Translations under genes and position numbers: made by a program | The notes under the pieces: generated by a model | What the model saw: only the letters and a program-made list of their open reading frames with translations | The model's database searches: none | Told to the model about the DNA's origin: nothing | Source: CBDCMJ01 sp965224325 | GTDB lineage: Bacteria > Chloroflexota > Dehalococcoidia > Lucifugimonadales > UBA3495 | Direction of reading: 5' to 3' | DNA: 64,000 bases | Assembly (NCBI GenBank): GCA_965224325.1 | Contig: CBDCYT010000017.1 | Location: forward strand, 1-64,000 | Part shown: in pieces, positions 53,792 through 63,091 of the stretch | How positions within the stretch are numbered: the first letter of the stretch is position 1 | How the letters are laid out: every line of letters begins with the position of its first letter

Positions 53792-55890
53792 ATGCGAACC
53801 CACTCCCAACTCATTCTGCTTATCGGGTTATTGGCCCTGTGCCTTCCGGCGCTGATTCTAGCCTGCGGAGGAGAGGAACCGGCCGGTTCCACCCCCGCCG
53901 TAGAGTCACGGCCGACGGAGGCGACGGGGGCTAGCGACGGCAGAGGAGGGGGTTCGGGAGGGGCCACACCGACGGAAGCGTCAGGCGCCACTGGCGAGGC
54001 CAGCGCCACGCCTAGTGTTGGCGTGGTTGGAACGGAGGCCGCCGGGAGCAGCAACGGTGGTGGAGGGGATTCGGGAGGAGCAACGCCGACGGAGGCGCCA
54101 AAGGCCACTGGCGAGACCAGCGCCACGGCCAGCGTTGGCGTGGTTGGAACGGAGGCCGCCGGGAGCAGCAACGGTGGTGGAGGGGATTCGGGAGGAGCAA
54201 CGCCGACGGAGGCGCCAAAGGCCACTGGCGAGACCAGCGCCACGGCCAGCGTTGGCGTGGTTGGAGATGTGGGCAGACAGGTAAGGAAGACGGAGTTCGC
54301 CTCGGTCAGCGCGGGGTGGCGGCACACCTGCGGGGTGAGGGCGGACGGCACCGTCGCCTGCTGGGGCTTCAATAGGCTCGGCCAAGCCACGCCGCCGGAG
54401 GGGGAGTTCGCCTCCGTCAGCACGAGGATTTGGCACACCTGCGGGGTAAGGGTGGACGGCTCCGTCGCCTGCTGGGGCGACAATGAATATGGTCGGGCTA
54501 CGCCACTGGAGGGGGAGTTCGCCTCCGTCAGCAACACCTGTGGTTTGAGGGTGGACGGCTCTGTCGACTGCTGGGGGCTCGATAACTATGGCCAGGCAAC
54601 GCCGCCGGAGGGGGAGTTCGCCTCTGTCAGCGCCGGGAGTGAGCACGCCTGTGGTTTGAGGGTGGACGGCTCCGTCGCCTGCTGGGGCCGTGATGACTAT
54701 GGCCAAGCCACGCCGCCGGTGGGGGAGTTCGCCTCCGTCAGCGCGGGGCGTTGGCACGCCTGTGGTTTGAGGGTGGACGGATCCGTCGCCTGCTGGGGGG
54801 GAGGTGAATCTGGCCAAGCCACGACGCCGGAGGGAGAGTTCGCCTCCGTCAGCGAGGGGTGGTCGCACACATGCGGGGTGAGGGTGGACGGCTCCGTCGC
54901 CTGCTGGGGCTGGAATGAACACGGGCAAGCCACGCCGCCGGAGGGGGAGTTCGCCTCCGTCAGCGGCGGGTTTGGGCACACATGCGGGGTGAGGGTGGAC
55001 GGCTCCGTCGCTTGCTGGGGCTGGAATGACTATGGCCAAGCCACGCCGCCGGTGGGGGGTTCGCCTCCGTCAGCGCCATGGGTGGCCACGCTTGTGGTTT
55101 GAGGGTGGACGGCTCCGTGGCCTGCTGGGGGTCCACCGAGGATCGGAATGGGAATTTACTTGGCCTGGCCACGCCGCCGGAGGGGGCGTTCGCCTCCGTC
55201 AGCGCGGGGGGTGGCCACGCCTGTGGTTTGAGGGTGGACGGCTCCGTGGCCTGTTGGGGGTCCACCGAGGGTTGGAATGGAAATTTACTTGGGAGTTTAC
55301 TCCAGCTCCCGCCGCCGGAGGGAGAGTTCGCCTCCGTCAGCACCGGGGGATGGCACACCTGCGGGGTAAGGGCGGACGGCTCCGTCACCTGCGGGGGCCG
55401 TGATGAATATGGCCAGGCCGCGCCGCCGGAGGGGGAGTTCGCCTCCGTCAGCGCAGGGTGGTGGCACAGCTGCGGGGTGAGCGTGGACGGCTCCGTCGCT
55501 TGCTGGGGGGAAGATGAATATGGCCAGGCCACGCCCTCGGAGGGGGAGTTCGCCTCCGTCAGCGCGGGGGGTGGCCACGCCTGTGGTCTGAGGCTGGACG
55601 GCGCCGTCGCCTGCTGGGGCCGTAATGAATATGGCCAGTCCACGCCGACGGAGGGGGAGTTCGCTTCCGTCAGCGCGGGGGGTGGCCACACCTGCGGGGT
55701 GAGGGCGGACGGCTCTGTCGCCTGCTGGGGGGACAACGAGGATCGGCATGGGAGTTTACTTGGCCAGTCCACGCCGCCGGAGGGGGAGTTCGCCTCCGTC
55801 AGCACCGGGGGATGGCACACCTGCGGGGTAAGGGCGGACGGCTCCGTCGTCTGCTGGGGCGCTCTCAATAATGTCATACTCGCGAGGTAG
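53792..55890 (+). pseudogene. RCC1-repeat lipoprotein with one frameshift
   Basis: ATG 53792 follows gaggaggaa. The lipoprotein signal (LILLIGLLALCLPALILAC) is followed by a Gly/Thr/Pro-rich linker containing a 39-residue duplication, then about 14 RCC1-type blades of the form FASVSxGxxHxCGxRxDGSVxCWG, enough for two seven-bladed propellers. The frame changes near 55057 after the seventh blade: one A is missing from the recurring gggggagttcgcc, so the product is split into 53792-55102 and 55078-55890. The protein would be anchored outside the membrane and bind a ligand through its propellers. Confidence 0.85.
54029..54262 (+). repeat. Tandem duplication of a 117-bp linker unit
   Basis: Two almost identical 117-bp units in the lipoprotein linker, each encoding GTEAAGSSNGGGGDSGGATP and then TEAPKATGETSATASVGVV. 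A third, diverged unit lies just upstream. Confidence 0.85.
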
Positions 55891-56004
55891 GGGAGCGCTG
55901 GCAGTCCGAGATGGGTGGAGGTGGGTTGAAATGGAGTGTGGGCCGTGGGTTTCCCGCCTGCGGAGACCTTATGGATAAAGGCATTTGAGTGGAGGGAGCT
56001 GCAA

Positions 56005-56155
56005 TAGTATTACAACGACGGTTGCCATGAAAGGGCTCTTGGGAATTCCTTCCTGGCTATACGCCAACTTGCACGACAGGTTCACTCCCGATCGTTACCC
56101 AATACATTTTCCGCTCACAAGCCGCCCTATTTGATGCACCGTCGTTGTAATACTA
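56005..56155. mobile_element. 151-bp MITE related to the IS701 element
   Basis: TAGTATTACAACGACGGT at the left and its inverted copy at the right form an 18-base perfect terminal repeat around 115 bases without coding capacity. The ends closely match those of the IS701 element at 36295-37756 (TATTACAACGTCGG), so the same transposase could mobilise it. Confidence 0.8.
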
Positions 56156-56325
56156 AACCAAAGCCAAGGTGAAATGCGCAGAAGAGTTTGTCTCATAGAC
56201 CGGTGGGCGAGTTGACTAACACAGGTGTGGGAGCGATGGGCCTCAAGAGAGGTCGGCCCGTCCAGTTCCACCGGCCGCTTGTCGAGCCCCAGAAAGGTCG
56301 TCTGCCTCTCTTAGTTCCATGGGGC

Positions 56326-56868
56326 CTACCCCAAGCCCCTTGGGGCTTGGCCACTGCGCCATAGCTTGAGCAAGTTATGGGTCATCCCTGCCAGCGACCA
56401 CTCACTCTGTGCAGCGCCCAACCCCCGTCTCATAAACCGCCGGAACCCCTGTCCTTCCTTGACCTGTCCGAACACCGGCTCCACCAGTACACCCCGCTTC
56501 TTGTACAGAGCTCGGCCTCGCTTTGTCAGCAGCTTGCGCTCCATCCTGTCCCTCGGGCTCAGTCCTTTTGGTATACGCCCTCGGGGACACCCCTTCTCCC
56601 GTAGCATCTTCCGCTGTTTCCAATCCTTGGTGGTGGCAATAAGAAGCTCAGGCATCTCTGGCCAGGAGCAAGCCCTGATGTTGGCCTCACTCCAGTACCC
56701 GGCATCGGCCAGGCCCGCTTTGGGCCGGTCCTCTATGCCGGCTGCCTCCAGAGTATGCGCCATGGTTTGGAGCATCGGCTCCAGTTGCTGCACATCGTTG
56801 GCCTCTTGGGTCACTCCAACGGCTACTATGATCTGCTCCTCACTCACCACCGCCTGGGCATTGTAGCC
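56326..56868 (-). pseudogene. IS1182 transposase, C-terminal part of the split copy
   Basis: Starting directly at the IS21 end, the frame reads YNAQAVVSEEQIIVAVGVTQ and continues as in the intact copy through LADAGYWSE to LVEPVFGQVKEGQGFRRFMR. It is nearly identical to the 24267 protein (for example GVLVEPV in place of GALVEPV). It has no start codon of its own. The first 43 codons expected at this break are deleted. Confidence 0.9.
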
Positions 56869-57001
56869 TGTAAATGATCACGAACTATAGACCGGTAAAT
56901 TGAGAAATCGCCAAGGTCTTTAGGCCACTTCGCCAGGGTCTTCAGTCCACCCTGGGCACCAAATAGAAGACCATCTCCGCACTTCAAAGTGAGGAGGGGA
57001 G

Positions 57002-58588
57002 ATGGCCTATAAGGAGGTGTCCCGAGTGGACATAGTAGAGGTGATCCGGCGCTGGCAAAAGGGAAACAGTCAGCGACACATAGCGTCGGGGACCGGACTA
57101 TCGAGAGATACTGTCCGGAAATACTTGGCAGAGGCGGAAGAGGTTGGGGTAAGCCGGGAGGGGCCGGACCCCAGTGAGGAACAACTGAGCCGGCTGGTAG
57201 CCCTGAGCCGGAGCGGACCACGGAAGAAAGTGACGCCCGCCGAGGACCTGCTGGAGCCCTGGGGCGATCAAATCTACCGATGGGTCACCGTTGACCGGCT
57301 GCAGGTGACCCGGATTGGCGAATTGCTGGCCCAGCGGGGCTGTCAGGTGTCCTACACGTCGCTGCGGCGTTTCCTGCAACGGCGCAACTGGCGACGTCGC
57401 AGCGCCAGAACGGTGCGGATGGAGCAGAGCGGGCCTGGAGAGGTGGCGGAACTGGACTTCGGTCGCCTGGGCTTCATCCAGGACCAGGAGGCGGGCCGCC
57501 GCTGCACGGTGGGGGCCCTGATAGTGGTGCTGGCCCACTCCAGGCACAGCTTCCTGTGGCCCACCTACAGCCAGAAGCTGGAGGAGGTGATCGCCGGCCT
57601 GGAAGCGGCCTGGGCCTTCTTCGGCGGCATCCCCAAGTATTTGGTCATTGACAACTTCCCCGCCGCGGTGGCAGGCGCTGACGCACTGCACCCCCGCCTG
57701 ACCCGTGGCTTTCTGGAATACTCCCAGCACCGTGGCTTCATCACCGACCCGGCCCGGGTGCGCCACCCCAAGGACAAGCCCAAGGTGGAGCGGGGCGTCC
57801 AGTACGTACGTGAGCGCTTCTTCAAGGGCGGTGAGTTCAAGGATCTGGGACACCTCAGGTATGAGGCGGCACGCTGGTGTCGAGATGTCGCGGGAAGGCG
57901 CATCCACGGCACCACCCGGAGTCAACCCCTGCAGGTCTTCCTGGATGAGGAACGACAGGCCCTGCATCCCTGGGACGGCGAGCCCTACGAAGTCACCCAC
58001 TGGCGCAACGCCAAGGTGCATCCCGACCACCACGTGGCCTGCCAGTACGCCCTCTACTCGGTGCCTTCGGCCCTGTGCCCGCCGGGACAGCAGGTGGAGA
58101 TCGGGCTGGGCCTCAAGCTGGTGCGCATCTACCACCGGGGACGCCTGATCAAGGTCCACCCTCGTCAGCCTCGCGGTGGCCGAGCCACTGACACCCAGGA
58201 CTATCCTGCCGAGCTGAGTGCCTACACTCTCAGGGCGCCTGAGGGGATCAAGCGCAGCGCGGCGGAGTTGGGCCCGGCGGTGGCCACCTTCGCCGAGCGC
58301 CTCTTCGACGGTCCCCTCCCCTGGGCCAGGATCAGGCAGGGCCACAAACTCCTTCGCCTGGGTCAGCGCTACACCTCCGAACGCCTCGATTCGGCGTGCC
58401 GCAGGGCTTTGGAGGTGGACCTGATTGACGTGCGTCGCGTGGAGCGCATCTTGATCCAGGCCCTGGAGCAACAGGAGGCCCCGGAACATCCATCACCGCT
58501 GCCCGCGGGACGCTTCGCCCGCCCAGGCGACGTCTTCTCCTTGAGAAAAGGTTACGGCCAACAGCCAACAGAGGGAGGTCAATCATGA
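57002..58588 (+). CDS. istA: IS21-family transposase IstA
   Basis: The 528-residue protein has an N-terminal helix-turn-helix (NSQRHIASGTGLSRDTVRKY), the integrase core with VAELDFGRLGF (first Asp), KYLVIDNFPAAVAG (second Asp) and DKPKVERGVQYVRERFFKGG (Glu), and a C-terminal beta-barrel region (NAKVHPDHHVACQYALYSVP). ATG 57002 follows gaggaggggag. Its stop overlaps the istB start (ATGA). It is complete and probably functional. Confidence 0.95.
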   Translation: MAYKEVSRVDIVEVIRRWQKGNSQRHIASGTGLSRDTVRKYLAEAEEVGVSREGPDPSEEQLSRLVALSRSGPRKKVTPAEDLLEPWGDQIYRWVTVDRLQVTRIGELLAQRGCQVSYTSLRRFLQRRNWRRRSARTVRMEQSGPGEVAELDFGRLGFIQDQEAGRRCTVGALIVVLAHSRHSFLWPTYSQKLEEVIAGLEAAWAFFGGIPKYLVIDNFPAAVAGADALHPRLTRGFLEYSQHRGFITDPARVRHPKDKPKVERGVQYVRERFFKGGEFKDLGHLRYEAARWCRDVAGRRIHGTTRSQPLQVFLDEERQALHPWDGEPYEVTHWRNAKVHPDHHVACQYALYSVPSALCPPGQQVEIGLGLKLVRIYHRGRLIKVHPRQPRGGRATDTQDYPAELSAYTLRAPEGIKRSAAELGPAVATFAERLFDGPLPWARIRQGHKLLRLGQRYTSERLDSACRRALEVDLIDVRRVERILIQALEQQEAPEHPSPLPAGRFARPGDVFSLRKGYGQQPTEGGQS

Positions 58589-59370
58589 CCCGTGTCACCG
58601 AACTCACGCCCCTGCTCAAGCGGCTCCAGCTGGGGCCCATGGCCGCCACCCTGCCCGAACGCATTGCCCTGGCCCGCAGGGACCAGTTGGACTACGCTTC
58701 CTTCCTGGAAATCATCCTCAGCGACGAGGTCAATCGCCGCGCGGACCGCCGCCTGGAACTGCGACTGCTGGGCGCCGGCTTCGAGGAGACCTGCCGCCTG
58801 GAGGACTTCGACTGGTCGGCCGCCGTCACCATCGACCGCAGGCTCCTGGATGCCGCCTTCTCGCTGGAGTTCCTGTCCAGACACGAGCACGTGCTGCTGG
58901 TGGGACCGGCTGGCGTGGGCAAGACCTTCCTGGCCCAGGCCCTCGGCTACACTGCCATCAGGGCCGGCCACACCGTACGCTTCTGCCATGCCGACGACTT
59001 CTTCAGGAGCATGACCCAGGCCAGGGTGGACAACTCGGCGGATCGCGCCTTCCGGTCCTTCCTCAGCCCGGACTTGCTGATTCTGGACGATCTGGGTCTC
59101 CACCGCCTCACCCCCCAGCAATCCGCAGACCTCTACGAGCTGATCATCAGCCGGCACCGGGTCTCCAGCCTCGTCATCACCAGCAACCGGTCCGTGGAGG
59201 AATGGCTCAGCCTCTTTGATGATCCAATCCTGGGCAACAGTGCCCTGGACCGCCTGGCCAACGCCAGCTACCAGATCGTCATCGAGGGAAACAGCTACAG
59301 GGAAAAACTCTCGCCCCACCGGAAGCTGCTGGGTGAAAGGAAGGTGATTGACCCGCCAAAGGCAACCTGA
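58585..59370 (+). CDS. istB: IS21-family helper ATPase IstB
   Basis: An AAA+ DnaA-like ATPase of 261 residues with Walker A VGPAGVGKTFLAQALG, Walker B LLILDDLGLH and the ITSNRSVEEWLSLFDDPILG sensor region. IstB multimers bind target DNA and activate IstA. ATG 58585 overlaps the istA stop, so the two are translationally coupled, as usual in IS21 elements. Confidence 0.96.
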   Translation: MTRVTELTPLLKRLQLGPMAATLPERIALARRDQLDYASFLEIILSDEVNRRADRRLELRLLGAGFEETCRLEDFDWSAAVTIDRRLLDAAFSLEFLSRHEHVLLVGPAGVGKTFLAQALGYTAIRAGHTVRFCHADDFFRSMTQARVDNSADRAFRSFLSPDLLILDDLGLHRLTPQQSADLYELIISRHRVSSLVITSNRSVEEWLSLFDDPILGNSALDRLANASYQIVIEGNSYREKLSPHRKLLGERKVIDPPKAT

Positions 59371-59448
59371 TACAAATCCTAATCAGTCCCGCCCAGGGTG
59401 GACTAATGACTGTGGCGATCACTGGCCTAAAGACCGTGGCGTTTCACA

Positions 59449-60153
59449 TTCTTCTGCCCGCCGTTGCTCCACGTGCTCTTGGACAGCCTCGGCTGCTGCT
59501 TCAGCCTCCCGCTGCAGACGTTCCTTGGCTTCCTTCAGGCGCTTGAGCCGCTCCCTCCGTCCCCCTAGCCCTTCCGGTAGCTCATCCCCTCGCCGGCCGG
59601 GACCGTAATGGGCATCCTCTTCAGCATCCGCTGCCTTGGCCTCTGCCAACATGCGCTGCACTTCTTCCTCAATGGCTTGGTGGCTCCGGTTGGTGGCCAG
59701 CGCCGCATTGGCTGCCACCTTCGTCCCATCAAGAGCCACTACCCCCAGCTTCACCAGACCCGCTTCATGGCATAACCTCAGCACCTCTACAAAGAGCTCC
59801 TCGAGCGCCTCCTCCTGCTCCGCCCTAAAGCGACAGATGGTACGGAAGTCTGGCTCCTGGTTCGCCGCCACCACCCGGAAACCTGCATCTTCCTCGAGAG
59901 CACGGGCTATGCGCCTGGAACTGCGTAGACCCAGGCAGTAGGCGTACAACAGGATGGCCACCATCATTTCCGGATCGTAGGCCGCTGCACCCCAGCCATC
60001 ACTTCGGTAGGCTGCATAGAACTCCCTCAGATCCATCTGGCCTACTGCATCCACAATGAACCAGGCCAGGTGACCCTCCCTCAACCAATCCCTCATGGAC
60101 GGCGGCATCAAGTAGCTCTGGTCTCGCTCACAGCGCAGAAGGTTATAAGCCAT
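59449..60153 (-). pseudogene. IS1182 transposase, N-terminal part of the split copy
   Basis: From ATG 60153 the sequence follows the intact transposase (MAYNLLRCERDQSYLMPPSM) with few changes through the coiled-coil to EQRRAEE, then enters the IS21 end. It has the first catalytic Asp but no C-terminal domain. Together with 56326-56868 it accounts for the whole transposase except 129 bases. Confidence 0.9.
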
Positions 60154-60231
60154 AGTATCGTACCTGCCAGTTGTTTCTATCAGCTTACTGCTTCACCAAC
60201 CCCCCGGAAAGAGAGTTTATGGGACACGCTC

Positions 60232-61639
60232 ATAGATGGGTATTTTGCTGTCCACGGTGCGTGCTTTTCCTGGACAACTGCACCCTATCTACCACTTTGA
60301 GCCTATCTGATGAAAGTGGTCTATACACCTTTTGGAACACCTGAGCACCACGGTGCGCAGCGGGCTCCCTCTCAGATACGATTTGTCCGAATCCAGTCTA
60401 GACCGATTCGGGCGCGGCAGGTGGACCGCCCTCCTGGGATGGCGGCACCGCCCCGGTGCATGAGGGCCTGGCCTGGGGCGAATACGGGGCCCGGCTCCCG
60501 GCCGTCGCCGACGCGTGTCACCAGCAACTCTAAACTGTGCAGAAGTAGCACGTTGGAATTGACTGCCAATGGCAACACTGGCTTACCCGGTGTTAACATA
60601 TTTTTACCACCAACAACGCCCTATTGCAGCTACGAAACGCGGATGACGTGCCAGCCAACGTGCATCGTGGCATCACGCCAAGCCTCCTGGGAACCGTCCG
60701 CACCTTCCTGCGCCAGTGCCTCAAACTCCCGTCCGTCAGGTACTGGTGGGCGCGGTGGAAGTTGTCTAGATCCATGAGGGAGATGTCGGAAACGGCCGGG
60801 TGGCCCTCGCCCCAAGCCGCGAGATTTCCTCCCGGCCATCGGCGGGTTGGCCTTTACGATGGCCCGCTCCGCCCGCTGCACCAGCACCGAGTACCGGCGC
60901 GCCAGCTTCCGCCGATCCGCAGCCTGGACCTGGAGCCGGACGCGGTCCCTGTGGGGTTCGTGTTGCCGGCCAACATGGCCTGGCGGAACCTGAACGAGAG
61001 CCAGCGGGACATCGTGACGGTGGCGCTGCCCAAGCTGGAAATTGGTAGGCCGTCAGCGGAATTATGAACAACTTCATAATTTCTTTGTCCCAGGTTGAGC
61101 GAGCGGAGCGGGCCGCCGTGAGCGTCAAGTTCCAATCGTAGGCAGACGCCGTCTTTGCGTCAGGTGACGAGGTGGTGAGCGAGCGGGTGGAGCTGGGGCG
61201 GATGGCGGTGACGGACGCCTACAAAGCGCTGCAGGTGGCCAGGAAGGTGGCAGCGAAAGCCGAGAAAGAGCGAATGAACGGGCCGGGGAAACCCGGGCCT
61301 GCCCGGTGGTAATAAACCGCAGTTACCACCGAAAAAGTCTTATTGTAGCTAGGAACCGGGAGTCACCCGAGATGATTTTGTAGTCCGGCATAAGATGTTC
61401 CTCTATCCTAATATCCCTAATCTCTTAAGTCTGGACCCATTCGACTCGCTGGACCGGTGAGGTAATAGCAAATCCCGCTTCCCCGCGAGTTGCTGAGCTT
61501 GCACTGACCCGGATACGGGCGTTGCGGAGAAATACATATCAGTCTCCGGCAACTTCTCGCGTTAAGGGGCTATGGAATTGTATTATCCACCATATTTACT
61601 GTCAACTTTTCGTAAACCGTAACCAAGGCCTTTTCATTC
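60232..61639. other. Degraded region with a ParB-like remnant
   Basis: No intact gene. On the plus strand around 60920-61060 the frame reads SLDLEPDAVPVGFVLPANMA and NLNESQRDIVTVALPKLE, and 61090-61310 continues in other frames with VELGRMAVTDAYKALQVARK. The pattern (LxESQR, then a helical G-x-M-x-V repeat) recalls ParB-like proteins of plasmids and phages, but it is shifted and interrupted. The stretch 61320-61639 holds nothing recognisable. Confidence 0.35.
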
Positions 61640-61832
61640 TTCCGGCATTCCCGCCCTCCGGCATTCCCGCCCTCCGGCATTCCCGCCCTCCGTCAATCCC
61701 GCCTTCCGTCACTGCCGCCCTCCGTCACTGCCGCCCTCCGTCACTGCCGCCCTCCGTCATTCCCGCCTTCCGTCATTCCCGCCCTCCGGCGTTCCCGCCC
61801 CTCCGGCATTCTCGCCTTCCGTCATTCCCGCG
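61640..61832. repeat. 16-bp tandem repeat array, about 12 units
   Basis: About a dozen tandem copies of CCTCCGGCATTCCCGC with variants (gtcattcccgc, gtcactgccgc) run directly into the arm of the large palindromic repeat at 61821. The unit resembles the end of that palindrome (gtcattcccgcg), so the array probably grew from it by slippage. It is not a CRISPR array, as no spacers are present. Confidence 0.85.
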
Positions 61833-61940
61833 AAAGCGGGAATCCACTACCCCCTGCCATATGACCAACTCCCGGCGACAAGGCTATATGGATTCCCGCT
61901 CCCCAATCGGGGTCGGGGACAAGCTTCGCGGGAATGACGG
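61821..61940. repeat. REP-like interspersed palindrome, copy A
   Basis: A 120-bp imperfect palindrome from gtcattcccgcgaaagcggg to cgcgggaatgac. The centre has the conserved catatgaccaactcccggcg, and the right arm has a CCCCAATCGGGGTCGGGG insert. It is homologous to copy B at 62791-62902. Confidence 0.85.
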
Positions 61941-62033
61941 GAACCATGCGCCCCAACCCAGAAAATGAAAAGGCCCCGAAGCCGTAATTACTTAAAGGAC
62001 ATAGCCATATTCGCGTTGCCTGCTGGCCGCATA

Positions 62034-62354
62034 TTACGCTTGAACGTACACGATATCGCCTTCCACCCTAAGCTCATACGAGGGAACGTCCTGGGACAGG
62101 GGTCCACTGATCAGCTTCCCCGTGCGTACATCGAATTTGGCGTAGTGGCGCGGACATTCAACCTCTTGGCCGTCCAACCTGCCTTGGGACAAAGACGCTC
62201 TCTCGTGGCCGCACTGGTCGCTTATGGCGTAGAAGGTCCCTCCCACGTTGGCCAGGAGCAACCTCTGCCGGTTTGCCACCACCCATTTCATTTCCCCTGG
62301 AGCTAGCTCGGACACCTGGGCGACCCGAACAAATCCGGCCATGTGCTGCGTCAT
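62034..62354 (-). CDS. Rieske [2Fe-2S] ferredoxin-like protein
   Basis: The 106-residue single-domain Rieske protein has the cluster ligands in CGHERASL and CPRHYAKFD (Cys-x-His and Cys-x2-His), as in the ferredoxin subunits of ring-hydroxylating oxygenases and NirD-like proteins. It has no signal peptide or membrane segment, so it is cytoplasmic. ATG 62354 starts MTQHMAGFVRVAQVSELAPG. No oxygenase is adjacent. It stands alone between two copies of a REP-like repeat. Electron transfer to an unknown partner is the likely role. Confidence 0.92.
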   Translation of the reverse strand: MTQHMAGFVRVAQVSELAPGEMKWVVANRQRLLLANVGGTFYAISDQCGHERASLSQGRLDGQEVECPRHYAKFDVRTGKLISGPLSQDVPSYELRVEGDIVYVQA

Positions 62355-62790
62355 TTCAAGCCTTTTTGTAAAGCCTTTTCCCCCGAAGAAATCCGTCGCG
62401 ACGAAATCCGTTCCCTCGTTTCCTCGTTCCCCCGTTCCCCCGTTCCAAGGTAGGCACGGGGCATTATATACACGCGGCTTCCTCGTGCCAACGCCGTTGT
62501 TTGAAGTTCGCCGGGCCTAATTGGGTTTCAATAATCCTGGCCCTCCGGGCGCTCTGTTTGCTTCGGGTTCCCAGTTTCGTCTTGGATACTGGCTTCGTCT
62601 ACTGAACCCGGCTCCCCGGCCGCGCGGTTTGTTCTTCCTGGCTAGTTCTTCCCAACGAACGGACCTTTCAGAACGAGGGAACCCCAGGCTCCCAAGCGCA
62701 CGGTTTGCTCCATCAGTTTCCCACAGGGCCTTTTCATTTTCTGGGTTGGCTGGCATGGTTCCCGTTTCTGGATTGGCTGGCATGGCTCCC
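62355..62790. other. Gap upstream of the Rieske gene
   Basis: No gene was recognised. It contains short low-complexity runs (cgttcccccgttcccccgtt) and repeated ggctggcatggttcccgt/ggctggcatggctcccgt units, debris of the same repeat family that flanks it. Confidence 0.5.
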
Positions 62791-62902
62791 GTCATTCCCG
62801 CTCCCCGATCGGGGTCGGGGAGCGGGAATCCACTACGCCCTAGCATATGACAAACTCCCGGCGGTAAGGCTGTATGGATTCCCGCTTCCGCGGGAATGAC
62901 GG
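62791..62902. repeat. REP-like interspersed palindrome, copy B
   Basis: 112 bp, homologous to copy A with the same centre (catatgacaaactcccggcg), but the CCCCGATCGGGGTCGGGG insert lies in the left arm instead of the right. The arms end in gtcattcccgc and gcgggaatgac. Confidence 0.85.
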
Positions 62903-63091
62903 AAGGCGGGAATGATGAGACGCGGGATCGCCCGCGGGCGGGATTGACGGAAGAATGAAAAGCCCCTGCAGTTTCCTAACTGCCCCATTGCAGCCGTCCC
63001 ACCGGCAAGCTAAACTCGAACAGTGGCTAACCGCGCCCACGTCAGAATGACCGGCTCTAAGAACTAGAACCGAATTTATGGAGGGCCTGCT

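Larger units (their letters stand above)
56869..59448 (+). mobile_element. IS21-family insertion sequence, intact
   Basis: About 2.58 kb from TGTAAATGATCACG to the inverted end TGTGAAACGCCACGGTC, with istA and istB overlapping. Each end contains two copies of a motif like CGCCAxGGTCTTTAGGCCA, the multiple terminal repeats typical of the IS21 family. It is inserted in the second IS1182 copy. Confidence 0.9.
56185..60231 (-). mobile_element. IS1182-family insertion sequence, second copy, split by IS21
   Basis: The ends match the intact copy at 24189-25785 (GAGTTTGTCTCATAGACC and the inverted GAGCGTGTCCC), and the non-coding flanks inside the ends are also nearly identical. An IS21-family element at 56869-59448 divides it. 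Confidence 0.9.

Noticed and set aside
53620..55877. Long minus-strand open frames with repeated TEANSPSGGV
   Set aside because: They are the antisense of the RCC1 tandem repeats; the plus strand has a signal peptide and family motifs.
57098..58489. A 463-codon minus-strand open frame
   Set aside because: Antisense to istA, with no recognisable motif.
61640..61832. Regularly repeated units that could be taken for a CRISPR array
   Set aside because: The units are 16 bp, directly adjacent and without spacers, and no cas genes are near.
61522..61968. A 148-codon open frame with FPRKREST-like sequence
   Set aside because: It is a translation of the minisatellite and the REP-like palindrome, a well-known annotation artefact, not a protein.
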